Assembly: GCF_012843265.1 (NCBI RefSeq)
Contig: NZ_JABAIT010000001.1
Coordinates: 248,001-312,000, forward strand
DNA: 64,000 bases
From: Bacillus sp. DNRA2
GTDB lineage: Bacteria > Bacillota > Bacilli > Bacillales > Cytobacillaceae
Direction: 5' to 3'
The notes below the pieces were generated by a model. It saw nothing but the letters and a program-made list of their open reading frames with translations, was not told the origin of the DNA and ran no database searches. Positions 40,034 to 49,131 of the stretch are shown piece after piece (the stretch's first letter is position 1; the number at the start of each line of letters is the position of its first letter). A program made the translations under genes and the position numbers.

Positions 40034-40998
40034 CCATGAATCGCCAACCTAGAATTGTCATCATTGGCGGAGGAACAGGTTTGTCTGTTCTATTAAGGGG
40101 TTTGAAAAAATATCCTGTTGATATAACGGCCATTGTGACTGTTGCTGATGATGGGGGTAGCTCAGGAAGATTGCGTGACGATTTGCAAATACCACCACCT
40201 GGTGATGTTCGCAATGTATTAGCTGCATTGTCTGAAGTTGAGCCCTTGGTTGAAGAAATGTTTCAGCATCGTTTCAAAACGAAAAATGAGCTGTCGGGTC
40301 ATTCACTTGGGAATTTAATCTTAGCAGCGATGACCTCGATTACTGGCAATTTCGTTCACGCTATTCAAGAAATGTCCAAGGTGCTAAACGTACACGGCAA
40401 GGTTTTACCTGCCGCGAACCAAGGAGTTATTTTGCACGCGGAGCTCGAAGATGGTACGATTGTCTCGGGTGAGTCAAAAATTCCCTTTTCAGGTAAGAAA
40501 ATCAAGAGGGTATTTCTGACACCGGAAAAAATCGACCCATTACCTGAGTCACTGCAAGCAATAAATCAAGCTGATATCATAATTATTGGCCCTGGTAGCC
40601 TTTACACGAGCATCTTGCCAAATTTACTAGTTCCTGAATTGGGTAAGGCAGTTTGTGATGCTCAGGCTAAGAAGGTCTATATATGTAATCTAATGACTCA
40701 AGCCGGAGAAACTTTGGACTATTCTGCAAGCGACCATGTTAAGGCGATTTATGATCATTTGAATTGCCAATTTATTGATACAATCCTCGTGAATAACAAA
40801 CCGATTCCAGAGGAAATCCAAAAACGATACCAAAAGGAATTTGCAAAACCTGTTCACTATGACGTTCAAAATCTGCTGGATATGGGTATGGAATTGTTAC
40901 AAGATGAATTTGTATCCTTGCAGGACGGGGTCATTCGTCATGATACGAATAAGGTGGCGCAAATATTATATGCGTTGATCATGAACGAATTTAAATAA
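40030..40998 (+). CDS. yvcK: Gluconeogenesis factor YvcK/MgfK
   Basis: A 322-residue CofD-like UPF0052 protein needed for growth on gluconeogenic carbon and for cell-wall enzyme placement in B. subtilis; binds UDP-GlcNAc. Motifs: [28 protein letters not shown] and [16 protein letters not shown]. It starts inside the end of rapZ, a standard rapZ-yvcK-whiA arrangement. Confidence 0.95.
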   Translation: MTMNRQPRIVIIGGGTGLSVLLRGLKKYPVDITAIVTVADDGGSSGRLRDDLQIPPPGDVRNVLAALSEVEPLVEEMFQHRFKTKNELSGHSLGNLILAAMTSITGNFVHAIQEMSKVLNVHGKVLPAANQGVILHAELEDGTIVSGESKIPFSGKKIKRVFLTPEKIDPLPESLQAINQADIIIIGPGSLYTSILPNLLVPELGKAVCDAQAKKVYICNLMTQAGETLDYSASDHVKAIYDHLNCQFIDTILVNNKPIPEEIQKRYQKEFAKPVHYDVQNLLDMGMELLQDEFVSLQDGVIRHDTNKVAQILYALIMNEFK

Positions 40999-41041
40999 AG
41001 ATATCATGAAATAGCTGTAAGCGGATGGAGGTGGTTAAGGA

Positions 41042-41998
41042 ATGTCTTTCGCTTCAGAAACAAAAAAGGAACTCACAAATATCGAAGTAAAAGCTTGCTG
41101 TAGTAAATCCGAACTCTCCGCTTTAATTCGCATGAATGGTTCTTTGTCATTTTCCAATCGAAAATTAGTCGTCGATATTCAAACCGAAAATGCAGCGATT
41201 GCCCGACGTATTTATACATTAATTAAAAAGAATTATGATGCTCAGGTTGAATTGCTTGTTCGGAAAAAAATGCGCTTAAAAAAGAATAATGTCTACATTG
41301 TTCGATTGGCAGATCAAGCAAAAACAATCCTTGAAGACTTAAAAATATTAAGAGAAGGTTTCACCTTTGTTCATAATATTTCTGAGGAGTTAATCAAAAA
41401 GAAATGTTGTAAGCGTTCTTATTTACGAGGTGCATTTCTAGCTGGGGGATCAGTTAATAATCCTGAAACCTCTTCCTATCATTTGGAAATATCCTCCTTA
41501 TATAAGGAGCATAACGATGCGCTGTGTGAATTGATGAACACTTTTTCGCTTAATAGTAAAACGCTAGAGCGTAAAAAAGGTTATATCGTTTATTTAAAAG
41601 AAGCTGAGAAAATTACCGAATTTTTAAATATTATCGGGGCACATATTGCTTTGTTAAGGTTCGAGGATATCCGAATCGTTCGAGATATGAGGAATTCAGT
41701 CAATCGACTTGTGAATTGTGAAACAGCCAATCTAAATAAAACAATCGGTGCAGCCTTACGCCAAGTAGAGAATATTCGATACATCGAACAGACGGTTGGA
41801 TTACAGATATTGCCTGGGAAACTAAGAGAAATCGCCGAGCTCCGCGTTAATTATCAGGATGTTACTCTTAAAGAACTTGGTGAAATGGTTTCGGGAGGAA
41901 CAATTAGTAAATCTGGAATTAATCATCGGTTAAGAAAGATAGATGAAATTGCCGAAAAATTGCGGGCTAGCGAACCGATAAATAATAGAGAAATTTAA
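41042..41998 (+). CDS. whiA: DNA-binding protein WhiA
   Basis: A 318-residue protein with an N-terminal LAGLIDADG-like fold lacking nuclease residues (about 10-200; [14 protein letters not shown]) and a C-terminal helix-turn-helix (about 270-310; [24 protein letters not shown]). Affects division and chromosome segregation in B. subtilis. Do not confuse it with the true LAGLIDADG nuclease at 61,841. AGGTGG precedes the ATG. Confidence 0.95.
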   Translation: MSFASETKKELTNIEVKACCSKSELSALIRMNGSLSFSNRKLVVDIQTENAAIARRIYTLIKKNYDAQVELLVRKKMRLKKNNVYIVRLADQAKTILEDLKILREGFTFVHNISEELIKKKCCKRSYLRGAFLAGGSVNNPETSSYHLEISSLYKEHNDALCELMNTFSLNSKTLERKKGYIVYLKEAEKITEFLNIIGAHIALLRFEDIRIVRDMRNSVNRLVNCETANLNKTIGAALRQVENIRYIEQTVGLQILPGKLREIAELRVNYQDVTLKELGEMVSGGTISKSGINHRLRKIDEIAEKLRASEPINNREI

Positions 41999-42012
41999 AG
42001 GGGAGAAATCAT

Positions 42013-42270
42013 ATGTTAGAAAAACAGGTAAAAGTTAAACTGAAAACGGGTTTACAAGCGCGTCCAGCTGCGCTTTTTGTACAAGAAGCAAACCGCTTTT
42101 CATCCGATATTTTCCTTGAAAAGGATGGTAAAAAGGTTAATGCTAAAAGTATCATGGGGCTTATGAGTTTAGCCATTAGCTCTGGCTCTGAGGTAGCCTT
42201 AATTGCTAATGGCAGTGATGAAAATGAAGCAATTGAAGCATTGTGTAAATATATCTGTGATGAAGCATAA
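42013..42270 (+). CDS. crh: HPr-like catabolite repression protein Crh
   Basis: An 85-residue HPr paralogue. At the position of the catalytic His15 it has Gln (GLQARPA), so it cannot take part in PTS transport. The regulatory Ser46 region is kept (KSIMGLMSL) and is the target of HPrK at 24,429. P-Ser-Crh is a co-repressor for CcpA and also binds GapA. Last gene of its operon; terminator starts at the stop codon. Confidence 0.95.
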   Translation: MLEKQVKVKLKTGLQARPAALFVQEANRFSSDIFLEKDGKKVNAKSIMGLMSLAISSGSEVALIANGSDENEAIEALCKYICDEA

Positions 42271-42304
42271 AAAAATCGCGCTCAAGAAGAGCGCGATTTT
42301 TTTG
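42271..42304 (+). terminator. crh terminator
   Basis: AAAAATCGCGCTC-AAGAA-GAGCGCGATTTTTTT. Confidence 0.88.
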
Positions 42305-42342
42305 TCTAAAGAAAAGGTAGTATAAATTTTCGACTAGAACAG

Positions 42343-42456
42343 TGTCTAGCTCCAGGCGCCATCGGCTCGAGGTCACAAGCCAATCCGTCCAGAAGGTAAA
42401 AAGCAACCTTCCGGCCGGCTCGTCTTGTGCTTGTCGCCGATAGGCTAAGCGCCTTA
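42343..42456. repeat. Bacillaceae intergenic palindromic repeat (GTCTAGCTCCAG type)
   Basis: A region of about 114 bp with outer arms AGGCGCCATCGGC and GCCGATAGGCTAAGCGCCT, and inner GGCTCGAGGTCACAAGCC versus GGCTCGTCTTGTGCTT. This form (GTCTAGCTCCAG...CACAAGCCAATCCGTCC...) is familiar from many Bacillus intergenic regions. It lies between convergent crh and clpP and may serve as the clpP transcript end. Confidence 0.7.
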
Positions 42457-42464
42457 CGCTTTTC

Positions 42465-43067
42465 TTATTTATTTTTCTCAACAGCTGTGCTGCGTTCGAT
42501 AATGTGGTCAACTAAACCGTATTCTTTTGCTTTATCAGCAGTCATGAAGTTATCACGCTCAGTATCACGTTCAATCACTTCAAGAGGTTGACCAGTACGT
42601 TCTGCTAAAATGCCGTTTAACTTGTCACGCAAGAAGAGAATTCGCTTAGCAGCGATTTCGATTTCGGTTGCTTGACCTTGGGCACCACCAAGTGGTTGGT
42701 GAATCATCACTTCAGCGTTTGGTAATGCATAACGCTTGCCTTTTGTTCCTGCAGCTAGTAAGAATGCTCCCATTGAAGCAGCCATACCGATACAGATGGT
42801 TTGAACGTCTGGTTTAATGAAATGCATTGTGTCATAAATAGCCATACCCGCTGTAATGCTACCGCCTGGGCTGTTAATGTAAATGGATATATCTTTTTCA
42901 GGATTTTCGGCTTCCAAGAATAATAGTTGCGCAACGATTGAATTGGCAACGTTGTCATCAATTCCGCTTCCAAGCATAATAATGCGGTCTTTTAGAAGAC
43001 GGGAATAAATGTCATAAGCCCGCTCGCCGCGATTTGTCTGTTCAATTACTGTAGGAATCAAATTCAT
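42465..43067 (-). CDS. clpP: ATP-dependent Clp protease proteolytic subunit
   Basis: A 200-residue serine peptidase that forms the ClpXP/ClpCP chamber; it also degrades proteins tagged by the tmRNA encoded at 61,155. Catalytic Ser is in GMAASMGAF near 97, His in MIHQPLGG near 122, Asp in the [10 protein letters not shown] region near 171. AAAGGAGG precedes the ATG. The promoter overlaps a CtsR box. Confidence 0.98.
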   Translation of the reverse strand: MNLIPTVIEQTNRGERAYDIYSRLLKDRIIMLGSGIDDNVANSIVAQLLFLEAENPEKDISIYINSPGGSITAGMAIYDTMHFIKPDVQTICIGMAASMGAFLLAAGTKGKRYALPNAEVMIHQPLGGAQGQATEIEIAAKRILFLRDKLNGILAERTGQPLEVIERDTERDNFMTADKAKEYGLVDHIIERSTAVEKNK

Positions 43068-43142
43068 TTTCTGTTCCTCCTTTAATCTGATCTTTCGAGC
43101 TAAACTTTTTTTAAGTAGTGTGAAAAAACCTTATGTATTGTT

Positions 43143-43172
43143 ATCATACACTGATGGTCAATTAAGGTCAAA
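43143..43172 (-). promoter_or_regulatory. clpP SigA promoter overlapping a CtsR operator
   Basis: Minus strand: TTGACC, 17-bp spacer, TATGAT (plus-strand 43166-43171 and 43143-43148). The plus strand carries GGTCAATTAAGGTCAAA at 43156-43172, a match to the CtsR heptad repeat (GGTCAAA-N3-GGTCAAA) with one change. CtsR would therefore block RNA polymerase until heat or proteotoxic stress. Confidence 0.85.
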
Positions 43173-43272
43173 CGAATCGCACTAGTTATGACGGGATTTG
43201 TTCGACAACAACTTATGTAGAAAAACATCCACGCATTTCAGGATAGCCAAACTGCATTTTTTTAATCAAAAT

Positions 43273-43310
43273 AACGAAAAAACCTCTCACCTAAGAAGGT
43301 AAGAGGTTTT
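43273..43310 (-). terminator. Terminator after tRNA-Arg
   Basis: On the minus strand AAAACCTCTTACC pairs with GGTGAGAGGTTTT, followed by TTCG; it lies 9 bases beyond the tRNA 3' end. Confidence 0.8.
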
Positions 43311-43318
43311 AATTTTAG

Positions 43319-43390
43319 CGCCCTCGGCAGGAATCGAACCCACATCTCAAGAACCGGAATCTTACGTGCTATCCGTTGCACCACGAGGGC
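43319..43390 (-). tRNA. tRNA-Arg (anticodon CCG)
   Basis: A 72-nt cloverleaf: acceptor GCCCTCG/CGAGGGC, D arm GTGC-AACGGATA-GCAC, anticodon arm TAAGA-TTCCGGT-TCTTG with anticodon CCG (reads CGG), and T arm GTGGG-TTCGATT-CCTGC with G-U pairs. CCA is not encoded. A terminator follows. Confidence 0.93.
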
Positions 43391-43869
43391 ATTTTAATTA
43401 CGGTACGTTTTAATATTATATGGCATGATTGGCTTGTTTGCAAGGGGTTTTTATTTTTATAGCATTAACGTTATATTAGGAATATTTTTTATGGTTATAA
43501 CGGTTTGTAATCTGAAAATAAAATAAATAATAAATATTGACAATAGGATGAATTGTTCGTGTTATTAGTTGAAAGAAAAATTTTTATGGGTTAAAACTAT
43601 TATAGATACATAATATTACCAGTCCAATGTATCGTAGTGAGTGGTAAAGAACTCCACAAACATATTTAAGTTTTGCACCGCCAGATTTGCATTGCACATA
43701 AACGAGGAGATCCTTATCATTCCAAAAATCCACCAAAGGAGATGAAGGTTGAAAGGATGTGGGCTGTTTAACACCCCACAATGTTTGTGCGGCAATTACT
43801 TTGTCTTTGGAACTTGTTTCTTGCTATCTATGATGAGCTATCGGGAACAAAAATTCTTAAAGATAAGGA
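43391..43869. other. AT-rich intergenic region, 479 bp
   Basis: It separates tRNA-Arg from the surface-protein gene. A 65-codon minus-strand frame at 43,584-43,781 has fairly natural composition (e.g. DLLVYVQCKSGG) but no ribosome site and no family I recognise; it may be a gene remnant. The promoter of the surface-protein operon must lie in the right part, but no clear boxes are seen; AAGGAG lies 9 bases before the ATG. Confidence 0.5.
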
Positions 43870-45219
43870 GTGTGCATAATGAAAATACGACATAAAAAAA
43901 TAATGAAAAAGTTCTTGGTACTTTCAGCTATCGCAGCAATCCTTTTACTAAACCTATCATCATATGTAAGTGCAAAAAGCTTGGCCGAGGTAAGTGTTTT
44001 CAAAAATGTGGATGTCCAAGCAAGCCTTGGTGATGTAACTGGAACTGGCCCATATACCTTGGATTTAAAACTTGATGCCACTGATTTAGCTAATGTTGAT
44101 TTAATAAACCCTAATCAAACAGTCGTTTTTTATGCAAAAGAACTGTCGGATAAATGGGATAAGGATGGAACAGCGCATGTTACATCTGAACTCCTTCCTA
44201 TTACTTTAGAAGACTTAACACCATTACTTACACCAATCTTAGGTACCGTTGACGGATTGGTAACAGATGTAACAGGTATAGTTGGTGGCTTAGTGGGCGA
44301 TGTTGATGCTCTCATTAATGATAACGGATTAACAGGTGGAGTTATTACTATTGAGGGATTAGATGAGCTTAATGATACTTTAGCAGCATTGGATAATATC
44401 GATGAAGCTCTGGTTGATGCTCTGGATGATGTCCTTGTATATGAAGATGATATTACAGTCGTTCAAGGAGATAATGGAGAATTTACTATTACATTCTCAG
44501 ACGGTTTAGGTGAACGTCTTGAAGGAGTAGTAAGAGGTGTAGTACTTCCATTGGTCAATCAATTACTGGCTCAAGTTGATGCTTTAAACGTAATAGTTGA
44601 TCTTTCAAATGTAGATGATGGTGTATTAAGCACTCTTGTTGGAGAAAGTGGAATATTGCAGCCAGTTCTCGATATTATTGGCGTAATTGTTCCTGTAGAT
44701 CCAATTATTACCACAGTTGAAGATATTTTGGATGAATTGACCAACCAACTTACAATTGATGCTAACCTTATTTTAGGACCAGTTAAAACACTTTTAAAAG
44801 AAACAATTCAACCAGTAGTTGATACCCTTACACAAGATATCCTAGACCTTGTAGAAGAATTAGTAGCTATACAAGTTTTAGGATCCACTACTGTTGAACT
44901 TAATGATGTAACTATTAAAAAGCCATCAGGTTTAAATGGTGACGTTAAGGTTTATGGAGCTGTAATAAATGACAGTGTAATCGATTTACCATTGTTAAGT
45001 AGCCTTGTGGATTATGATACGATCACATTTAGTGAAAAAGCACCAATAACACCAACACCAACTACTACAACACCAACAACGACTACTACCACAACTACTA
45101 CAACTGGTGGAAGTACATTACCTAATACCTCTACAGACATGTGGGTTTATGGTCTTACAGGCATTAGTACAATGATGGCTGGTATCGGTACTCGTTATCT
45201 TGGAAGAAGAAGAAAATAG
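43870..45219 (+). CDS. LPNTS cell-wall-anchored surface protein
   Basis: A 449-residue secreted protein. A basic N-terminus and hydrophobic stretch form a signal peptide cut near residue 32 (SYVSA-KS). The mature part is strongly acidic, rich in Val, Leu, Ile and Asp, with recurring patterns such as GTVDGLVTDVTGIVGGLVGDVDAL and LVNQLLAQVDAL that suggest long amphipathic segments. A Pro/Thr spacer (about 394-416) precedes the sorting signal: LPNTS (about 420-424), a hydrophobic helix and the basic tail RRRK. LPNTS/LPNTA-type signals are used by class D sortases, and such a gene lies next downstream. Ligand or function unknown. Confidence 0.85.
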   Translation: MCIMKIRHKKIMKKFLVLSAIAAILLLNLSSYVSAKSLAEVSVFKNVDVQASLGDVTGTGPYTLDLKLDATDLANVDLINPNQTVVFYAKELSDKWDKDGTAHVTSELLPITLEDLTPLLTPILGTVDGLVTDVTGIVGGLVGDVDALINDNGLTGGVITIEGLDELNDTLAALDNIDEALVDALDDVLVYEDDITVVQGDNGEFTITFSDGLGERLEGVVRGVVLPLVNQLLAQVDALNVIVDLSNVDDGVLSTLVGESGILQPVLDIIGVIVPVDPIITTVEDILDELTNQLTIDANLILGPVKTLLKETIQPVVDTLTQDILDLVEELVAIQVLGSTTVELNDVTIKKPSGLNGDVKVYGAVINDSVIDLPLLSSLVDYDTITFSEKAPITPTPTTTTPTTTTTTTTTTGGSTLPNTSTDMWVYGLTGISTMMAGIGTRYLGRRRK

Positions 45220-45237
45220 TTAAATGACAAAAGAGGA

Positions 45238-45277
45238 AGAAGCAAATGCGTTTTATTTAAGCATTTGCTTCTTTTTG
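45238..45277 (+). terminator. Terminator between surface protein and sortase
   Basis: GAAGCAAATGC pairs with GCATTTGCTTC, then TTTTTG. Confidence 0.8.
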
Positions 45278-45341
45278 AATAATTTCTTACATACTCATTT
45301 CTGCTAGTATGAACACTTGTGATGGGAAGTAAGGTGCTTAT

Positions 45342-46004
45342 ATGAAAAACCTTGAATTGATTCTCACAGAAATATTTAAACCGAAAATCGGTCAACATGT
45401 AAATCGAATGGAATTACTAGGAGCAATTATGATGATTTTCAGTTTATATTATCTAAGTGTTTTCGGATATCAATATTACAGTCGTGAAAATGCTCAAATT
45501 CAATCATTGGAAGCCGCAGAAAAAAAGCTTGAAATCGAAAACCTTTCTGTTCCAAAAATTGATGCTAGAAATGATAAAATAATGAATTTTTCTGCTGTAT
45601 ATAATGAGCCTTTAGGAACAGTAGAAATACCTAAGCTTAATCGTAAACTTCCTTTAATTGAAGGTACTGATGCCAATGTACTTGACCAGGGTGTAGGTCA
45701 TTTTACCGGGACCGTCTTCCCAGGACAAAATGAACAAATCCTAATATCTGGACATCGTGATACCGTTTTTCGAAATTTTGATCGATTAGAAATTGGGGAT
45801 CAATTTATTATTAATATGCCATATGGCTCCTACACGTATGAAATAAGATCAACAGTCATTGTACACGCAGATGATACGACCGTGATTAGAAAAATGGGTG
45901 AAGAGGTTCTTGTTGTCTCTACTTGTTATCCATTTAATTATATAGGTGATGCCCCTGATCGGTTTGTGATATATGCTTATCCTGTAAAAAATGAACAGGA
46001 ATAG
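45342..46004 (+). CDS. Class D sortase
   Basis: A 220-residue membrane-anchored transpeptidase with one N-terminal helix (about 25-45). Catalytic His is in SGHRDTVF near 142, Cys in VSTCYPF near 198, Arg in DRFVIYAYP near 211. The TLXTC-like motif is VVSTC, as in class D enzymes such as B. subtilis YhcS (SrtD), which favour LPNTx/LPDTx signals. It presumably anchors the LPNTS protein encoded 120 bases upstream, although the terminator between them means separate expression is possible. Confidence 0.92.
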   Translation: MKNLELILTEIFKPKIGQHVNRMELLGAIMMIFSLYYLSVFGYQYYSRENAQIQSLEAAEKKLEIENLSVPKIDARNDKIMNFSAVYNEPLGTVEIPKLNRKLPLIEGTDANVLDQGVGHFTGTVFPGQNEQILISGHRDTVFRNFDRLEIGDQFIINMPYGSYTYEIRSTVIVHADDTTVIRKMGEEVLVVSTCYPFNYIGDAPDRFVIYAYPVKNEQE

Positions 46005-46042
46005 CAATGATTATTAATTGAAGTATGACAATCGTCATTAAG

Positions 46043-46079
46043 TACCTCTGCGCTTTATACAATGCGAAGAGGTATTTTT
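46043..46079 (+). terminator. Sortase terminator
   Basis: TACCTCT(GCG)...(GCG)AGAGGTA followed by TTTTTG. Confidence 0.65.
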
Positions 46080-46093
46080 GTGTAAAATTTTTT

Positions 46094-46123
46094 GCATGTT
46101 GATTGCAGCGGAAATCAACATGC
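46094..46123 (+). repeat. Short form of the GTTGATT element, second copy
   Basis: GCATGTTGATTGCAGCGGAAATCAACATGC (30 bases) is a near-perfect palindrome (12-bp arms). Its right flank CAAGTTTAA also occurs beside long copy A (28,681-28,690). The interior of the long form is missing. Confidence 0.75.
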
Positions 46124-46236
46124 AAGTTTAACAACTCCTAATTATTATTGAATAAGATGAAATGAAAGTGATATTAGTTGTTTTTTCGTGAACTTATTGA
46201 TTCGCTGATGTAAAATAATAGCAGGGGGAGTGGTAG

Positions 46237-47553
46237 ATGGATTTAAGACCAGGGTTATCGCAGCAGCAGACATTAAAATTATCGATGACACAAGAATTAT
46301 CACAAGCGATTGCATTGTTACAGTATTCTTCAATTGAGCTTGTCGATTTTCTTGAGAATAAGACGCTCGAAAATCCGCTTCTCCAGATAAAAAACAGCTC
46401 AGAGATATTACAGCGGAAAAAGAAACGAAATGACGTTTCAAAAGCAAATGAAAAATCTTGGATTGATCAAATCAGTGATCAACGTTTTTCGCTGGCGGAT
46501 CATATAATGCCACAAATTCTCGATATGAGGACGAGTATGCTTCATCGAAAAATCCTGTCACATTACATTCATCATTTGGATGATAATGGCTATTTTACAG
46601 GTGACTTACAAGAGATTACCGACCGCCTCCAAATCTCAGGCTCAATAGCTGAAGAGTGTTTGCACATGCTTCAGAAGCTCGAACCAGCAGGAATAGGGGC
46701 CCGCAATTTACAAGAGTGCTTGCTAATCCAAATTCAGCGCCAGAAAAAGCGCAATCAATTGGCGGAAGAAATTATTGCACAACATTTTTCTATGTTTGCA
46801 GAGAAAAAATGGAAAGCGCTTGCAAAATTAATCGGAAAAGATGTCAAAGAAATCCAGCAAGTTTTTGATTTTATTTTAACATTAAATCCGAAACCTGGAG
46901 CGGCGTACCACTATGAAAAGGCGCCTTACGTTATCCCCGATGTGATGGTTGTACAAGAAGGCGATTTATTTATTGTTCAGCTTTTCGATAATTTATTGCC
47001 AAGAATTCAATTAAATAAAGAGTATATCGCTAACTTTTCCAACCTTCATGATAAAAGTGTCAACAATTTTCTGCGTGAAAAGCAGCAGGATTATCAATGG
47101 ATTGTGCGGAGTCTAGAACAACGCCAAAGAACGATTGTCAACGTGACTGAAAAAATTGTTGAAAAGCAGCATGATTATTTTTCAAAAGGACCGAAATTTT
47201 TGAAGCCAATGACAATGAAGGAGATATCTGAGGAATTGGGTATCCATGAATCGACGGTAAGTAGGACAGTAAGGGAAAAATACGTGCAGACACCTTTTGG
47301 TACGGTTGAGCTGAAGTCATTTTTCACAAGTGCAATCGATTCGGTTTCCAGTGAAGCGCTATCTTCAAGCAAAGTCAAATTAGCAATCCAAAAATTAGTA
47401 AAAGAGGAAAATAAACAAAAGCCATTATCTGATTTAGATATGGTTGAAGTGCTCAAAGCTAAAGAAGGAATTGTTGTGTCAAGAAGAACGGTTGCTAAGT
47501 ACCGTGAGCAACTTGGAATTCCTTCGTCTTCGAAACGGAAACGGTACGATTAA
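46237..47553 (+). CDS. rpoN: RNA polymerase sigma-54 factor
   Basis: A 438-residue sigma factor (SigL in B. subtilis). The Gln-rich activator domain is at 1-50 (LRPGLSQQQTLKLSMTQEL), the core-binding domain at about 70-260, a helix-turn-helix (LGIHESTVSRTVREKY) near 325-345, and the RpoN box (SRRTVAKYREQLGI) near 413-426. No enhancer-binding regulator is nearby in the window. AGGGGGAG precedes the ATG. Confidence 0.96.
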   Translation: MDLRPGLSQQQTLKLSMTQELSQAIALLQYSSIELVDFLENKTLENPLLQIKNSSEILQRKKKRNDVSKANEKSWIDQISDQRFSLADHIMPQILDMRTSMLHRKILSHYIHHLDDNGYFTGDLQEITDRLQISGSIAEECLHMLQKLEPAGIGARNLQECLLIQIQRQKKRNQLAEEIIAQHFSMFAEKKWKALAKLIGKDVKEIQQVFDFILTLNPKPGAAYHYEKAPYVIPDVMVVQEGDLFIVQLFDNLLPRIQLNKEYIANFSNLHDKSVNNFLREKQQDYQWIVRSLEQRQRTIVNVTEKIVEKQHDYFSKGPKFLKPMTMKEISEELGIHESTVSRTVREKYVQTPFGTVELKSFFTSAIDSVSSEALSSSKVKLAIQKLVKEENKQKPLSDLDMVEVLKAKEGIVVSRRTVAKYREQLGIPSSSKRKRYD

Positions 47554-47613
47554 TTTTTTAATCCGATATTCAGAGCAAATCTCACAGCTTTATTTTTAGG
47601 AGGAAAAGAACCA

Positions 47614-47859
47614 GTGAGTATACCAGTAATCACACTCTATTCAAGAGAAAAATGTCATTTATGTGAGGATGCCAAAGCGGCCATCAGCGATTTGCAATCC
47701 GAGTTTGATTTTATACTGGAGGAAGTCGATATCGATACTGAAGATCGGTTAACGGAGCTATATGGGCTGATGATTCCGGTTGTTGTCATGGACGGAGAAG
47801 AGGTTCAATATGGGCAAGTTGACAAAAATGTCATACGTAAACGTTTACAGAAAAAATAA
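47614..47859 (+). CDS. Glutaredoxin-like thiol protein
   Basis: An 81-residue thioredoxin-fold protein of the glutaredoxin/DUF836 family. The redox motif CHLC lies at 14-17, cis-Pro in MIPVVVMDG near 56. GTG start after AGGAGG. Between rpoN and cggR on the same strand; substrate unknown. Confidence 0.88.
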   Translation: MSIPVITLYSREKCHLCEDAKAAISDLQSEFDFILEEVDIDTEDRLTELYGLMIPVVVMDGEEVQYGQVDKNVIRKRLQKK

Positions 47860-47872
47860 TCATTTTTATCAG

Positions 47873-47901
47873 TTGAATTTTCAAATCACTCCTGTTAGAA
47901 T
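47873..47901 (+). promoter_or_regulatory. SigA promoter of the cggR-gapA operon
   Basis: TTGAAT (47873-47878), 17-bp spacer, TAGAAT (47896-47901), directly upstream of the CggR operator. Confidence 0.8.
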
Positions 47902-47936
47902 GAGGCTAGGTTAAGGAGTGATTTTTTTTGAACAAG

Positions 47937-47972
47937 CGGGACATAATATGTCTATGCGGGACATATATTGTC
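47937..47972 (+). promoter_or_regulatory. CggR operator
   Basis: CGGGAC-ATAATA-TGTC, four bases, CGGGAC-ATATAT-TGTC: an exact match to the known direct-repeat consensus CGGGAC-N6-TGTC twice. Placed between promoter and cggR, so CggR acts as a roadblock relieved by fructose-1,6-bisphosphate. Confidence 0.92.
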
Positions 47973-47992
47973 CATATGAGGAGAAGATTACC

Positions 47993-49015
47993 ATGGACTC
48001 TATTTTAGAGCTACAAAAAAGATTATTACCTGACCTCTTACAAGTTATGCAAAAGCGCTATTCCATTCTTCAATACGTACGTTTAATGCAGCCTGTTGGA
48101 AGAAGAAGCTTAGCGGTAAGTCTTAACCTTACGGAAAGAGTACTGCGAAGTGAAGTCGAATTTCTTAAGGACCAAGATTTAATTGATATTTCAAGTGTTG
48201 GAATGAGTTTAACAGCCGAGGGAATGCAACTATTAAAAAAACTTGAAGGTGTAATGAGGGAAGTAACAGGTATTGCCCAGATTGAAGAGGTATTAGAGCG
48301 TCGACTGGGTATCAAAAAGGTTATCGTTGTATCCGGTGATAGTGATGAATCCCCATGGGTAAAAAGTGAACTGGGTCGAGCGACAGCTAATTGTATGAAA
48401 GAGTTATTACAAGGAAAAAATATCATTGCTGTAACAGGTGGAACAACAATGGCATCCGTCGCAGAGATGTTAACCCCTGATCCACATCATCATGAATTGC
48501 TGTTTGTGCCAGCACGTGGCGGAGTTGGTGAGGTTGTCAAAAATCAAGCCAATACGATCTGCGCAAATATGGCAGAAAATGCTGGGGCGAAGCATCGGGT
48601 ATTCTATGTCCCTGACCAAGTTAGCCAGGAAATATACGATTCCTTCATTAAAGAACCATACATTCAAGAAGTCCTTGAACTGCTTCATTCAGCTAGCATG
48701 GTTTTACATGGTATTGGAGAAGCTATATCAATGGCAGAACGCCGTAACACAACTCCGGATGTTCTTGAAAAAATTAAAAAAGGGCATGCGGTTGGCGAAG
48801 CATTTGGTTACTACTTTAATGAATCAGGTGAGGTTGTCCATAAGGTTTTAACGGTCGGGCTACAGCTTCCTGATATTAAAAGTATTGAGCATGTTGTCGC
48901 TGTTGCCGGAGGGGCATCGAAGTCTAAAGCGATTAAAGCATACTTAAAACAAGCACCATCATCAACGATATTAATTACTGATGAAGGTGCAGCAAAACAA
49001 ATGTTGAAGGGTTAA
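47993..49015 (+). CDS. cggR: Central glycolytic genes regulator
   Basis: A 340-residue SorC-family repressor of the gapA operon, sensing fructose-1,6-bisphosphate. The N-terminal winged helix (about 25-80; RRSLAVSLNLTERVLRSEV) is followed by a sugar-phosphate-isomerase-like effector domain (VTGGTTMASVAEML; VAVAGGASKSKAI). The ATG of MDSILELQKR is used: it has GAGGAG upstream, lies after the operator and gives the family length; the open frame before it runs through the operator. Confidence 0.96.
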   Translation: MDSILELQKRLLPDLLQVMQKRYSILQYVRLMQPVGRRSLAVSLNLTERVLRSEVEFLKDQDLIDISSVGMSLTAEGMQLLKKLEGVMREVTGIAQIEEVLERRLGIKKVIVVSGDSDESPWVKSELGRATANCMKELLQGKNIIAVTGGTTMASVAEMLTPDPHHHELLFVPARGGVGEVVKNQANTICANMAENAGAKHRVFYVPDQVSQEIYDSFIKEPYIQEVLELLHSASMVLHGIGEAISMAERRNTTPDVLEKIKKGHAVGEAFGYYFNESGEVVHKVLTVGLQLPDIKSIEHVVAVAGGASKSKAIKAYLKQAPSSTILITDEGAAKQMLKG

Positions 49016-49131
49016 TCTCCTTTCCACACGTTATGCATACCTTAATAGTCACATTGGTTAAACGGTTAATACGGGGAGTTTCCCCTTTTAAAAAATAATT
49101 AATAATGCACAACCTTAAGGAGGAAAATATA

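Noticed and set aside
41042-41998. WhiA as a second homing endonuclease ([14 protein letters not shown])
   Set aside because: WhiA keeps the LAGLIDADG fold but lacks the catalytic acids, and it sits in its conserved operon.
43584-43781. 65-codon minus-strand frame with a YVQCKSGG stretch (reminiscent of Mrr-type QCK)
   Set aside because: No ribosome site, no homologous length and no other catalytic residues; at most a remnant.
47918-47992. Upstream start for cggR
   Set aside because: These codons cover the CggR operator; the ATG at 47993 has the ribosome site and gives 340 residues.
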